Source: an uncultured Clostridia bacterium
GTDB taxonomy: Bacteria; Bacillota; Clostridia; TANB77; CAG-508
Direction: 5' to 3'
NCBI GenBank assembly: GCA_948524275.1
Contig: CAOSLI010000006.1
Span: forward strand, 1-47,385
Length of the DNA stretch: 47,385 nt
Below the pieces are notes generated by a model that saw nothing but the letters and a program-made list of their open reading frames with translations, searched no databases and was not told where the DNA came from. This document shows, one piece after another, positions 1-8,618 of this stretch. Position 1 is the first letter of the stretch. Each line of letters opens with the position of its first letter. The translations under genes and the position numbers were made by a program.

Positions 1-6
1 TTATAT

Positions 7-82
7 GCCTCGATAGCTCAGTTGGTAGAGCAAGGGACTGAAAATCCCTGTGTCACTGGTTCGATTCCAGTTCGAGGCACCA
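7..82 (+). tRNA. tRNA-Phe (GAA anticodon), CCA encoded
   Basis: A full cloverleaf can be drawn. The 7-bp acceptor stem GCCTCGA (7-13) pairs with TCGAGGC (72-78), the discriminator is A79, and CCA follows at 80-82. The anticodon loop reads CTGAAAA with anticodon GAA. The T-loop GGTTCGATTCC is canonical. The gene starts six bases into the window, so its promoter or upstream tRNA neighbours are outside. Confidence 0.97.
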
Positions 83-84
83 CT

Positions 85-100
85 GCCAGAATCTTCTGGC
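85..100 (+). terminator. short GC-rich hairpin just after tRNA-Phe
   Basis: GCCAGA (85-90) and TCTGGC (95-100) form a perfect 6-bp stem with a 4-base loop, two bases after the tRNA CCA end. There is no T-run behind it, so it may be a processing or attenuating hairpin rather than a true terminator. Confidence 0.4.
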
Positions 101-138
101 CTAACATAGATACCTCCTTTTATTGGCAAAAGACTAAA

Positions 139-210
139 GGAACAGTCCTCTTACTTTTGTACATTGAGTAGGAGGACGGCAGGGCCCCAATAGGGGCTCT
201 GTTCTTTTTC
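139..210 (+). ncRNA. structured element, possibly a three-way junction RNA ending in a terminator
   Basis: Outer arms GAACAG (140-145) and CTGTTC (199-204) are complementary. Inside, GTCCTCTTACT (145-155) pairs with AGTAGGAGGAC (167-177) with one wobble, and AGGGCCCC (181-188) pairs with GGGGCTCT (193-200) with one G.U. A T-rich stretch follows at 202-209. This could be a small RNA, the terminator of the tRNA transcript, or a leader read on the minus strand, where a strong AAAGGAGGT precedes an ATG near 106. I know no family that matches it. Confidence 0.4.
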
Positions 211-239
211 TTGCATATTTTACAAAATTATGTTAATAT
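211..239 (+). promoter_or_regulatory. sigma-A type promoter of the zinc-ribbon gene
   Basis: -35 TTGCAT (211-216), a 17-base spacer, and -10 TAATAT (234-239). The spacer text resembles those of the other leader-bearing units in this window. Confidence 0.6.
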
Positions 240-245
240 ATATAA

Positions 246-329
246 GAGAAGGTTTTTGCAATACACCTTCCGAGTATTTCGGAGGGAAGTTACCTCCGAA
301 TAATAAATTTATATTGGAGGTAAAGTTTT
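246..329 (+). promoter_or_regulatory. leader RNA, family A copy 1
   Basis: Two stems are visible. GAAGGT (248-253) pairs with ACCTTC (265-270), and TTCGGAGG (278-285) pairs with CCTCCGAA (93-100 of the same line, positions 293-300). The second stem is the same stem seen at 36658-36679 and 38871-38891, but here its closing pair is T-A instead of C-G. Its CCTCC strand can also pair with the Shine-Dalgarno GGAGG at 316-320, so the two pairings exclude each other. Confidence 0.6.
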
Positions 330-563
330 ATGCATGTAACATGTCTGGTATGTAAGGGGCATCCTAATCGGGTAAGTAGTGTTTTGAAGGTGCGAATTAG
401 TTGCCCTACATGTCACGGAGAAGGCGGTTTTGATATCCCTGATGACAAAGAATTGTGCCCTGTATGTAAGGGAGAAACGAAGGTTTTTATACCCGGAACA
501 CAGTATCGCGAAAAGTGCGACTGTGACAAATGCAAAGCTTTAGGATATGTTCATAAAGCTTAA
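330..563 (+). CDS. small Cys-rich zinc-ribbon protein (DnaJ central-domain-like)
   Basis: This is a 77-residue protein with repeated CxxC knuckles (CLVC, CPTC, CPVC, CDCDKC) and the CxxCxGxG-like spacing of the DnaJ cysteine-rich domain, so it probably binds zinc. It lacks a J domain, and its client or function is unknown. GGAGG (316-320) lies nine bases before the ATG. The gene stands alone with its own promoter, leader and terminator. A relative (38606-38848, minus strand) shares the CHG-GFD-P-D-CP-CKG core. It contains one CGG Arg codon (369), a codon that host-style genes here avoid, which suggests horizontal acquisition. Confidence 0.8.
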   Translation: MHVTCLVCKGHPNRVSSVLKVRISCPTCHGEGGFDIPDDKELCPVCKGETKVFIPGTQYREKCDCDKCKALGYVHKA

Positions 564-598
564 TCAGAATGATCTTATGATGGCTAAAAACAAAGATA

Positions 599-635
599 GG
601 CTCCTAGTTCTTTTTAGAACTTGGAGTTTATTTTT
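599..635 (+). terminator. rho-independent terminator of the zinc-ribbon gene
   Basis: CTCC-T-AGTTCT (601-611) pairs with AGAACT-T-GGAG (616-626) around a TTTT loop, followed by a T-rich tail to 635. Confidence 0.7.
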
Positions 636-692
636 GTAAATAGATTAACATAAATAAACCTGTATGAATAAAATGATTATAGGTGATTATGT

Positions 693-1550
693 ATGAAATT
701 AGGACTTAGTTTAGCAGGTGGAGGAATAAAAGGAGCTTCACATATAGGTGCTATAAAGGCTTTAGAAGAAGCAAATATAAAATTTGATTATATATCTGGT
801 ACATCATCAGGAAGTATAGTTGCTTCTCTTTATGCATCTGGATATAATTCAGATGAAATATATAAAATTTTTAAGAAATATGCTAATGAGATACACTATA
901 TAGACTTTGAAAATATAAAAAGATTTACTAAGAATTTGTTTGGAGAAAATGGATTTGTCATAGATGGTTTAAATAGTGGAACAAAAATAAAAAAACTTAT
1001 AAATGAAATGTGCAAACATAAAGGAATATGTAATATAAAACAAATAAAAATGCCAATAATAATTCCAGCAGTTAATATTAAGAATGAAGAGTTATATGTA
1101 TTTTCAAACACTGTGGCTTCAAATAAGCAAGGAAATATAAGGTATATAAATGATATTGATATAGGTACTGCGGTACAAGCAAGTTGCAGTTATCCAGGAA
1201 TATTTTCGCCATGCAGATTTGATGATAAACTTTTAATAGATGGAGGAATAGCAGAAAACTTGCCATGGAGAGAGACTAAGAAATCGGGTGCAGATAAAGT
1301 TTTAAGTATTGTATTTAAAACAAGTGGACATAAGTGTTGTGATAATGTAGTTGATGTTCTAAGTAAATCATTTTCGATTCTATGTCATGAATTATATAAG
1401 TATGAATGGGATGGTACTGATTATTTATTAAAAATAGATTTGCCAAGCGTAGGACTACTAGAGAGAAACAAGATGGATTTACTTTATGAAGAGGGATATA
1501 AGCAAACTAAAGAAAAGATAAGTGATATTAAGCAAAAATTAAATATTTAA
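693..1550 (+). CDS. patatin-like phospholipase / serine acyl hydrolase
   Basis: The 285-residue protein has all patatin landmarks: oxyanion-hole GGGIKG (residues 9-14), nucleophile elbow GTSSG with Ser38 (36-40), and the catalytic-dyad aspartate in DGG at residue 183. Members of the family hydrolyse acyl esters of phospholipids or neutral lipids with a Ser-Asp dyad. No signal peptide or membrane segment is seen, so it is probably cytoplasmic or peripheral. The substrate cannot be told from sequence. The length suits a minimal bacterial patatin domain. It is monocistronic, with a 142-base gap upstream and about 90 bases before the next gene. Confidence 0.9.
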   Translation: MKLGLSLAGGGIKGASHIGAIKALEEANIKFDYISGTSSGSIVASLYASGYNSDEIYKIFKKYANEIHYIDFENIKRFTKNLFGENGFVIDGLNSGTKIKKLINEMCKHKGICNIKQIKMPIIIPAVNIKNEELYVFSNTVASNKQGNIRYINDIDIGTAVQASCSYPGIFSPCRFDDKLLIDGGIAENLPWRETKKSGADKVLSIVFKTSGHKCCDNVVDVLSKSFSILCHELYKYEWDGTDYLLKIDLPSVGLLERNKMDLLYEEGYKQTKEKISDIKQKLNI

Positions 1551-1585
1551 TATGTTACAATATTATGAAAAATTATGGTTTTGTA

Positions 1586-1614
1586 TTGAAAAGAATTACA
1601 GCTTTTGATATTAT
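1586..1614 (+). promoter_or_regulatory. promoter of the 688-residue membrane-anchored protein
   Basis: -35 TTGAAA (1586-1591), a 17-base spacer, and -10 TATTAT (1609-1614). Confidence 0.5.
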
Positions 1615-1639
1615 ATAATATAAAGTGAGAGGTTAAGAG

Positions 1640-3706
1640 ATGAAAATACAAAATTTGGCTGTAATTTTTGTAATTATAATATTGCCTATATCAATAGTTC
1701 TTTCAACATATACAGGAAAACTTATAAATGTGGTTAAGGCACAAGCTGACTATGATAAGCTTCTTATGAACTCAACATATGATGCAATAAGGGCATATCA
1801 AATGAATACTTTAAATGACAACTATGACCAAGTGTCAAATGCAAAGGTAAGAGATATAAATGCTTCTATTAATTCATTTTTTAATAGCTTAGCAGCTGGA
1901 ATGTCATGGGGTGGATACACAAAAAGAGAGCTTATAGATTATGTACCAGCAATGCTTTATACGTTATATGACGGTTATTATGTGTATAGCGCATATGATA
2001 ATATTGTAAAAATAAATGGCAGCAATCTTGAATTTAATGAACAATCTAAGCTAAATAATAAACAATATGGTCTAAAGCCATTTTGTTATTATTCTTGTAC
2101 ATATTCAGATGACAGTACATACAATATAGTAATAAATTATACTCTTGATAATTATATAACAGTAACAGGAAGATACAAAGATGACAATGGAAACTGGCAG
2201 GATATTGCAGCATCGGGATATTATATCAAATATGATAGAATTAAGTTTGGAAATGATAAAGGAAATATTCCTAGTAGTATACCGAATTTAAATGATAAAA
2301 AGGTTTTTAAAAATGAAGGAGCTGATAATGAAATAATGATTACTCCTGAAAAATTAGGTGAATATATCAAGACTGTTGATACAAGAAAAAGTGATTCTGG
2401 AAATACAACATACCAATTATCTTATACGCAGGATAAACCTAAATATTATCAATATATCATGTATAAAAATTCGAAATATTATTTAGATGTATATTCTTAT
2501 CAAGAGTATCAGGAGGCTGTATTAGAAGGAAGGGCAACTGAATGGACAAACAATGCAAAGAGAGATATTAGTGATTCATGGACCGGCATCCCGATTTTTC
2601 ATTTAGACAAGGGAAGAAGAGTATATATAAACCGCGATATGTTCGATACAATAAAGCAGTTCATAGGAGCATATGATGAAGGAAGAATATATTCTGGAGA
2701 AGATTTTTTAGATGTAAATAACTATAATTACTATTATAATGCAGTGAAATTTAGTAGGGATGTAGCAGATGTTTTAAGCAAGATAAATTTAGGAACAAAT
2801 AGTAATGGAATTATTGCAAATCAAGAGGCAGAAAAAGAAGCTGACGTTGAAAATCTAATACAAAATACTGTAATAAAAACACGTAGCTATCATCAAAGAT
2901 ACGCATCAGGAAGTGGAGATAAAGGTGTTGAGTCACATATAAAAACTACATATGACACCTCTTATGTATTTAAGACATCAGAAGACAATGATCCAGAATT
3001 AGAAAGCTCATCATTTAATCAACACAGAATGGATGTAATAATAAGCTCAATAGAAAATAGTTTAATGAATGCCATATCAAATTATTCAAATTATTCTAAA
3101 TCAACATATGAGTACATGATGCCAATGCTGCATGAAGATGAATGGGACAGAATATGCAATAATTTAACAGTAGTATCATTCATGCAAGGTCTTACAATGC
3201 AAAACTATAAATATTATAGTGGTTATGCAGTAGTAGCAAATACTAAAACAAAAGATTTTGCATCGAAAGATTCAATATATGTACAAGACAACAATGCAGA
3301 AAATATTTATTATCCAAATTCAAGCACAGAATATCATAATCCAAGATGCACAGAATTTAATAAATCTAATTCTGGAAATATAATAGGTTATAAAACAATT
3401 GATTATATGAGACAAGATGTATATTTGCCAGGGAAAAATGCATCAGATGATGGTACAACATATTACTACTACTTACAGCCAGGACAAGCAGCATATGAAT
3501 GTAATGTAGGTCAAAATAATAACATATATACAACTGACGAATTATTAACTGGAAAAGTTTCAGAATCAAGAAATAAAGAGAGAGAAGAACTTGGAAGCAC
3601 AAAGCTTGACAATCCAAACAGTGAAGTAAGAAAAGCGTATATATCAGCTTTAGCGAGAGAGAAGGGTGCTAAATATAATAGATATGATTATTTAAATTTA
3701 AAATAA
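1640..3706 (+). CDS. large membrane-anchored extracytoplasmic protein of unknown function
   Basis: The protein has 688 residues. A single hydrophobic helix at about residues 7-24 with a short positive start fits a signal anchor, leaving nearly the whole protein outside the membrane. The ectodomain is very rich in Tyr, Asn, Ser and Asp, with runs such as NYNYYYN, and has few Cys, typical of secreted Clostridia proteins. I recognise no domain. N-terminal anchors of this style occur on pilus- or surface-associated proteins, but no secretion or pilus gene is adjacent, so that is only a possibility. Its own promoter precedes it, and rpmF follows after 125 bases with a separate promoter. Confidence 0.75.
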   Translation: MKIQNLAVIFVIIILPISIVLSTYTGKLINVVKAQADYDKLLMNSTYDAIRAYQMNTLNDNYDQVSNAKVRDINASINSFFNSLAAGMSWGGYTKRELIDYVPAMLYTLYDGYYVYSAYDNIVKINGSNLEFNEQSKLNNKQYGLKPFCYYSCTYSDDSTYNIVINYTLDNYITVTGRYKDDNGNWQDIAASGYYIKYDRIKFGNDKGNIPSSIPNLNDKKVFKNEGADNEIMITPEKLGEYIKTVDTRKSDSGNTTYQLSYTQDKPKYYQYIMYKNSKYYLDVYSYQEYQEAVLEGRATEWTNNAKRDISDSWTGIPIFHLDKGRRVYINRDMFDTIKQFIGAYDEGRIYSGEDFLDVNNYNYYYNAVKFSRDVADVLSKINLGTNSNGIIANQEAEKEADVENLIQNTVIKTRSYHQRYASGSGDKGVESHIKTTYDTSYVFKTSEDNDPELESSSFNQHRMDVIISSIENSLMNAISNYSNYSKSTYEYMMPMLHEDEWDRICNNLTVVSFMQGLTMQNYKYYSGYAVVANTKTKDFASKDSIYVQDNNAENIYYPNSSTEYHNPRCTEFNKSNSGNIIGYKTIDYMRQDVYLPGKNASDDGTTYYYYLQPGQAAYECNVGQNNNIYTTDELLTGKVSESRNKEREELGSTKLDNPNSEVRKAYISALAREKGAKYNRYDYLNLK

Positions 3707-3739
3707 ATATAATTATTACAAAATAACTAAATAAAATGC

Positions 3740-3768
3740 TTGACAAAATAAATTAAAATTAGTATAAT
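3740..3768 (+). promoter_or_regulatory. promoter of rpmF-rpmE
   Basis: Consensus -35 TTGACA (3740-3745), a 17-base spacer, and consensus -10 TATAAT (3763-3768). This near-perfect promoter suits ribosomal protein genes. Confidence 0.8.
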
Positions 3769-3831
3769 AATACGGTAACTTATAAAAAGAGATTTAATAA
3801 TAGATATTCTAAAGCATAAGGAGGGATTAAA

Positions 3832-4014
3832 ATGGCACAACCAAAAAGAAGATGGTCTAAAGCAAGAACACATACAAAAAGATCAACATGGAAATTAGAT
3901 AACAAGAATTTAGTAGAATGTTCACATTGTCATGAACTTAAAGAGCAACATAGAATTTGCCCAAGTTGTGGATATTACGACGGAACAGAAGTTATATCTC
4001 AAAAAGCTAACTAA
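3832..4014 (+). CDS. rpmF: 50S ribosomal protein L32
   Basis: The 60-residue protein begins with the diagnostic MAQPKRRWSKART segment and carries a zinc ribbon made of CSHC and CPSC pairs. It is therefore the zinc-binding (C+) form of L32, a late-assembling large-subunit protein near the peptidyl-transferase region. AAGGAGGG lies just before the ATG. It is followed 23 bases later by rpmE, so the two zinc-binding ribosomal proteins are co-transcribed. The common Clostridia neighbour, a DUF177 gene, is absent upstream. Confidence 0.97.
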   Translation: MAQPKRRWSKARTHTKRSTWKLDNKNLVECSHCHELKEQHRICPSCGYYDGTEVISQKAN

Positions 4015-4037
4015 TTTAAGAAAGAGGTGAAGACGAG

Positions 4038-4238
4038 ATGAAGGAAGGAATACACCCAGAATATTCAGAAGCAACAATCACTTGTGCTTGTGGAAATGTA
4101 ATGAAAACAAACTCAACAAAAAAAGAATTAAAAGTTGATGTATGCTCAAAATGTCATCCATTTTGGACAGGTAATTTAAGAAAAGAAACAACTGGTGGAA
4201 AAGCTGACAAATTCAAGAAAAAATACGGATTACAATAA
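4038..4238 (+). CDS. rpmE: 50S ribosomal protein L31 (zinc-binding form)
   Basis: The 66-residue protein opens with the conserved MKEGIHPEY and has zinc ligands C16, C18, C36 and C39, so it is the C+ type that can also act as a zinc reserve. It is placed directly after rpmF on the same transcript and is closed by a strong terminator at 4248-4290. Confidence 0.97.
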   Translation: MKEGIHPEYSEATITCACGNVMKTNSTKKELKVDVCSKCHPFWTGNLRKETTGGKADKFKKKYGLQ

Positions 4239-4247
4239 ATCTAAAGT

Positions 4248-4290
4248 AGGCTCTGTAACATTTTGTGTTATAGGGTCTTTTATTTTTTTA
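4248..4290 (+). terminator. rho-independent terminator after rpmE
   Basis: A 13-bp stem (4248-4260 with 4266-4278, three G.U pairs) and a 5-base loop are followed by a T-rich run to 4289. Confidence 0.85.
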
Positions 4291-4377
4291 GCCAAGGGGG
4301 ACGCGCACTTTTGACCACAACCAAAAGGGACAGGTTACATAATATCAACCAAAAGTGCACGTCCCTAATGGTTGAAC
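4291..4377 (+). repeat. REP-like inverted repeat, copy 1 (upstream of miaB)
   Basis: The element starts GCCAAGGGGGACG and ends CGTCCCTAATGGTTGAA, with internal complementary blocks (GCGCACTTTTG against CAAAAGTGCACG). It belongs to the same family as 8540-8605, 10270-10297, 42205-42281 and 45742-45769. It ends four bases before the miaB Shine-Dalgarno site. Confidence 0.8.
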
Positions 4378-4391
4378 GAAGAGGAGAAAAT

Positions 4392-5828
4392 ATGGAAGCA
4401 AATATTAAAGAATGGACTGATAAAATAAAAGAAATAAATAATAATAAAACTAAAAAGTTTTCTATTATGACAATGGGGTGCCAGCTTAATGAAAATGACT
4501 CAGAGAAATTATGTGGAATTGTAGACCAAGCAGGATACAAAAAAACAGATAATTTAGAAGAAGCTGACCTTATTTTATTTAACACTTGTTGCGTTAGAGA
4601 AAATGCGGAAGACAAGCTATTTGGCAAACTTGGAGAAGTAAAAAAATATAAAGAGCAAAAAGGTACAATAATAGCAATAGGTGGATGTATGATGCAAGAA
4701 AAGCATATTGTACATAAACTAAATGAAAGTTATCCATTTGTTGATATTATATTTGGTACACATACATTAGAAAACTTTCCCAAGGATTTATATAATGCAA
4801 TCGTGGAAAAGAAAAAAATAGAAGATATATTAGATATTGATGGAATAGTATATGAAGGCGTGCCAACATATAGAGAAGATAAAATTAAAGCATCAGTGCC
4901 AATTATGAATGGATGTAATAATTTTTGTACATATTGCATTGTGCCTTTCGTAAGAGGTAGAGAAAGAAGTAGAAATCCACAGGACATAATAAATGAAGTA
5001 GAAGATTTAGCAAAGCAAGGCTATAAAGAAATTACTTTACTAGGTCAAAATGTTAATTCATATTTGGTAAGCCAGAAACAAAAAGGTGAAGATGTAGATT
5101 TTAGAGTAGTGGCAAACGGAGAGGAAATGACAGTAAACTCATTTGCAACATTATTAATAGCACTTGATAAAATAAAAGGAATTGAAAGAATTAGATTTGT
5201 ATCACCACATCCAAAAGATTTTACTGATGATGTTATAGATGCAATTGCAAATTCTAAAAATATATGTAAGCTAATACATCTTCCACTTCAATCAGGAAGC
5301 ACAGAAATTTTAAAAAGAATGAACAGAAAATATACAAAAGAAGAGTACTTAAAACTTGCTGAAAGGATTAGCGGAAGGATTCCTGATGTAACATTTTCGA
5401 CAGACATTATTGTCGGTTTTCCAGGTGAAACAGAAGAAGATTTTGAGGATACTTTAGATGTAGTAAGCAAAGTTAATTTTGAACAAGTATATATGTTTAT
5501 ATACTCGAGAAGAGTAGGAACTCCAGCTGACAAGATGGAAAATCAAGTGCCAGAGGAAATCAAGCATAAGAGATTTGATAGGCTAAAAAAATTGGCAGAA
5601 GAAATGATTGAAATTAGAAATAAAGAATATATAGGAACATATCAAAAAGTGTTAGTTGAAGGAACGAGCAAGACTAATAGCTCTATTTTAACTGGAAGAA
5701 CAGAATCTAATAAAGTAGTGAACTTTGAAGGAAGCGAAAATTTAATTGGAAAAATGGTTAATTTAAAAATTATTTCAGAACATATGTGGTATTTAAAGGG
5801 AAGTTGTGATACAATACAAAATGTATAG
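4392..5828 (+). CDS. miaB: tRNA-2-methylthio-N6-dimethylallyladenosine synthase
   Basis: Radical-SAM methylthiotransferase that adds a methylthio group to i6A37 of tRNAs reading U-starting codons. The 478-residue protein shows the UPF0004 domain with its cluster cysteines (MGCQLN, NTCCVREN, GGCMMQ), the radical-SAM CxxxCxxC at C175, C179 and C182, and a C-terminal TRAM segment. An in-frame open stretch reaches back to 4263 but runs through the REP-like repeat. The ATG at 4392, preceded by GAGGAG (4381-4386), is the real start. mutS follows after 62 bases in the same direction. Acts in the cytoplasm. Confidence 0.95.
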   Translation: MEANIKEWTDKIKEINNNKTKKFSIMTMGCQLNENDSEKLCGIVDQAGYKKTDNLEEADLILFNTCCVRENAEDKLFGKLGEVKKYKEQKGTIIAIGGCMMQEKHIVHKLNESYPFVDIIFGTHTLENFPKDLYNAIVEKKKIEDILDIDGIVYEGVPTYREDKIKASVPIMNGCNNFCTYCIVPFVRGRERSRNPQDIINEVEDLAKQGYKEITLLGQNVNSYLVSQKQKGEDVDFRVVANGEEMTVNSFATLLIALDKIKGIERIRFVSPHPKDFTDDVIDAIANSKNICKLIHLPLQSGSTEILKRMNRKYTKEEYLKLAERISGRIPDVTFSTDIIVGFPGETEEDFEDTLDVVSKVNFEQVYMFIYSRRVGTPADKMENQVPEEIKHKRFDRLKKLAEEMIEIRNKEYIGTYQKVLVEGTSKTNSSILTGRTESNKVVNFEGSENLIGKMVNLKIISEHMWYLKGSCDTIQNV

Positions 5829-5890
5829 ATAAAATTTGGATAAAATGGAATTTTATATCAGATAAATTTGGAAAAGAGGAACTAATAAAT

Positions 5891-8539
5891 ATGGCAGAAA
5901 AAGAACTAAATGAAATGCTAAAAGATTTCGATTATGATAAATTTTCACCTATGATGCAACATTATATAGAAACAAGAAGAAAGTATAAAGATTGTATTTT
6001 GTTTTATAGATTAGGTGATTTTTATGAGATGTTTTTTGATGATGCTATAAATGTTTCAAGAGAACTTGAACTTACTTTAACAGGAAAACTTTGTGGTCAA
6101 GAAGAAAGAGCACCTATGTGTGGAATTCCTTTTCATGCAGCGGAAATATACATGAACAAATTAGTAGAAAGGGGATACAAGGTTGCAATCTGTGAGCAAT
6201 TAGAAGATCCTAAGGCAAGTAAGGGGATAGTAAAAAGAGATGTAATAAAAGTAGTTACGCCAGGAACGATAGTAGATGGAAGTTTGCTTGAAGATAAGAA
6301 AAATAACTATATAATGAGCATATATAAAGAAGGCATGTATTTTGGCTTAGCTGTATGTGATATTTCAACAGGTGACTTTTATTCTACAGAAATAAGAGAA
6401 GAAAATAATTTTGCCAAATTATTAGATGAAATATCAAGATATTATCCATCGGAAATAATCATAAATACTATGCTTGAGAATTCAGCAGATGAGATTAAAG
6501 AAATAAAACAAAGGTTTAACACATTTATATCAGTACAAATGGAAGAAAATTTTAAAACTGATATTGATATTATTAAACAGAATTTTGATGTATTTGATAA
6601 AAATGGAAAAGACTTTAAAGATATAGAAAAAAAGACTTTAGCTGTAAAAGGAATAAATGGACTAATATATTATATCGAAGATACTCAAAAAGAAAGACCA
6701 GATAACATCAATAAAATCATATATTATGAAGCTAATAGATATATGTCATTAGACATTAATGCTAGAAGAAACTTAGAACTTACTGAGAAAATGAAAGACA
6801 GTTCAAAAAAAGGCACACTTTTATGGGTATTAGATAAGACATCAACATCAATGGGAGGAAGGCTTTTAAGAAGATGGATAAGCGACCCACTTATAGATAT
6901 AGCTGATATAAATAATAGGCTAGAAGCGGTTGAAGAATTAAAGAATAATGATATATTTAGAGATGATTTAAGTAATTGCCTAAAAAATGTTTATGACATT
7001 GAAAGATTAGCAGGAAAAATTTCATATGGAAGTGCGAATGCAAGAGATTTAATTTCCCTTAAGAATTCAGTATCAAGACTACCTGAGATAAAAAGTATTT
7101 TATCAAATGCACAGTCTAGTATGTTAAAAGAAATGTATACATATTTGGACACATTAGATGATATTGGAGAAATGATAGAAAAAGCAATAGTCGACGATCC
7201 ACCAATTACAATAAAAGAAGGTGGAATTATAAAAAAAGGATATGATGAAGAAGTTGACAGACTTATTGATTTGACTGCTAATGGAAAGAAATGGCTTGTA
7301 GATATTGAAGCTAGAGAAAAAGAAACAACAGGAATAAAAACTCTAAAAGTTGGATATAACAAAGTATTCGGATATTATTTAGAAGTTAGTAAATCTTTTG
7401 TAAAAGATGTTCCACAAGATAGATATATCAGAAAGCAAACTCTTACAACTGGTGAAAGATACATTACAGAAGAACTAAAGAACATGGAAAATGAAATAAT
7501 TGGTGCACAAGATAAAATAATAAATCTAGAATATGATATATTTGTTAAAATAAGAGATGAAATAGAAAAGAACGCTAAAAGAGTACAATTAGCAGCAAGT
7601 ATTGTAGCCAAAGTAGATGTATTATGTAGCTTTGGAGCAGTTGCCAAGGATTTAAATTATTGCAAACCAGAAGTAGACAATTCTGATATAATTGATATAA
7701 AAGATGGAAGACATCCAGTTATAGAAAAAATTTTAGATGCAGGTGAATTTATAGGAAATGATACATTTATGAATTCTACTGAAAATAGACTTAACATTAT
7801 AACAGGTCCAAATATGGCAGGTAAATCTACATACATGAGACAAGTTGCTCTAATTACTCTTATGGCTCAGATTGGATGCTTTGTACCAGCAACTTCAGCG
7901 CATATTGGAATTGTAGATAAGATTTTCACAAGAGTTGGAGCATCAGATGATTTAAGTATGGGTGAAAGTACATTCATGGTTGAAATGACAGAAGTTGCAT
8001 CAATTTTAAATAATGCGACTTCACGATCTTTAGTAATACTAGATGAAATTGGTAGAGGAACATCGACATATGATGGAATGTCAATAGCCTGGGCAGTTGC
8101 AGAATATATATCGAAAGTAAGAAGCAAAACCTTATTTGCAACACATTATCATGAACTAACAAGTTTAGAAGGACAATTAGAAGGAACTAAGAATTATCAT
8201 GTAGCAGTAAAAGAAAGAGGAGAAGATGTAATATTCTTAAGAAAGATATTAGAAGGTGGAACAGATGAAAGCTATGGTGTACATGTTGCAAGATTAGCTG
8301 GCGTTCCAAACGAAGTAACCAAAAGAGCAAATGAAATATTAAAGAGTTTAGAACGAAAGAGCATTTTAAAAGATGCACCAAAAACAAAAACCGAAGTACA
8401 AGAAGAGCAAGGACAGCTTAGTATGTACAATTATAAATTAGCAGAAGTTGCACATGAATTAGATAAAATAAAGCTAGAAGAAGTAACACCAATAGATGCG
8501 CTAAATATTTTATCAAAGATCATAGAAAAAATTAAATAG
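5891..8539 (+). CDS. mutS: DNA mismatch repair protein MutS
   Basis: At 882 residues this is full-length MutS. The N-terminal mismatch-reading domain has the FYxMF signature (FYEMFFDDA), followed by connector, core, clamp and ATPase domains. Walker A GPNMAGKS is at 639-646, Walker B LDEIGRGTST at about 717, and a C-terminal helix-turn-helix dimerisation segment follows. It recognises mismatches and small loops and recruits MutL. No mutL lies next to it in this window, although mutS-mutL adjacency is common in Clostridia. GAGG precedes the ATG. The next gene follows a REP-like repeat. Confidence 0.97.
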   Translation: MAEKELNEMLKDFDYDKFSPMMQHYIETRRKYKDCILFYRLGDFYEMFFDDAINVSRELELTLTGKLCGQEERAPMCGIPFHAAEIYMNKLVERGYKVAICEQLEDPKASKGIVKRDVIKVVTPGTIVDGSLLEDKKNNYIMSIYKEGMYFGLAVCDISTGDFYSTEIREENNFAKLLDEISRYYPSEIIINTMLENSADEIKEIKQRFNTFISVQMEENFKTDIDIIKQNFDVFDKNGKDFKDIEKKTLAVKGINGLIYYIEDTQKERPDNINKIIYYEANRYMSLDINARRNLELTEKMKDSSKKGTLLWVLDKTSTSMGGRLLRRWISDPLIDIADINNRLEAVEELKNNDIFRDDLSNCLKNVYDIERLAGKISYGSANARDLISLKNSVSRLPEIKSILSNAQSSMLKEMYTYLDTLDDIGEMIEKAIVDDPPITIKEGGIIKKGYDEEVDRLIDLTANGKKWLVDIEAREKETTGIKTLKVGYNKVFGYYLEVSKSFVKDVPQDRYIRKQTLTTGERYITEELKNMENEIIGAQDKIINLEYDIFVKIRDEIEKNAKRVQLAASIVAKVDVLCSFGAVAKDLNYCKPEVDNSDIIDIKDGRHPVIEKILDAGEFIGNDTFMNSTENRLNIITGPNMAGKSTYMRQVALITLMAQIGCFVPATSAHIGIVDKIFTRVGASDDLSMGESTFMVEMTEVASILNNATSRSLVILDEIGRGTSTYDGMSIAWAVAEYISKVRSKTLFATHYHELTSLEGQLEGTKNYHVAVKERGEDVIFLRKILEGGTDESYGVHVARLAGVPNEVTKRANEILKSLERKSILKDAPKTKTEVQEEQGQLSMYNYKLAEVAHELDKIKLEEVTPIDALNILSKIIEKIK

Positions 8540-8605
8540 TCAACCAAGAGGGACGGTCTTAATTGGTTGAAAGTCAACCAAAAAGGACCGTCCCCAATGG
8601 TTGAA
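8540..8605 (+). repeat. REP-like inverted repeat, copy 2 (between mutS and the nucleoside kinase)
   Basis: The left arm CAACCAAGAGGGACGGTC and the right arm GGACCGTCCCCAATGGTTG are near-perfect inverted copies, with a second GGTTGAAAGTCAACC palindrome inside. The right end reaches the Shine-Dalgarno site of the next gene. Confidence 0.85.
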
Positions 8606-8618
8606 GAAAGGAAAACAC

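Noticed and set aside
29..106. Minus-strand ORF starting at about 106 after AAAGGAGGT and running antisense into tRNA-Phe
   Set aside because: Only about 26 codons, and most are antisense to a tRNA, so coding is unlikely.
4263..4391. N-terminal extension of the miaB reading frame
   Set aside because: It runs through a terminator and a REP-like palindrome and has no ribosome-binding site. The family start is at 4392.
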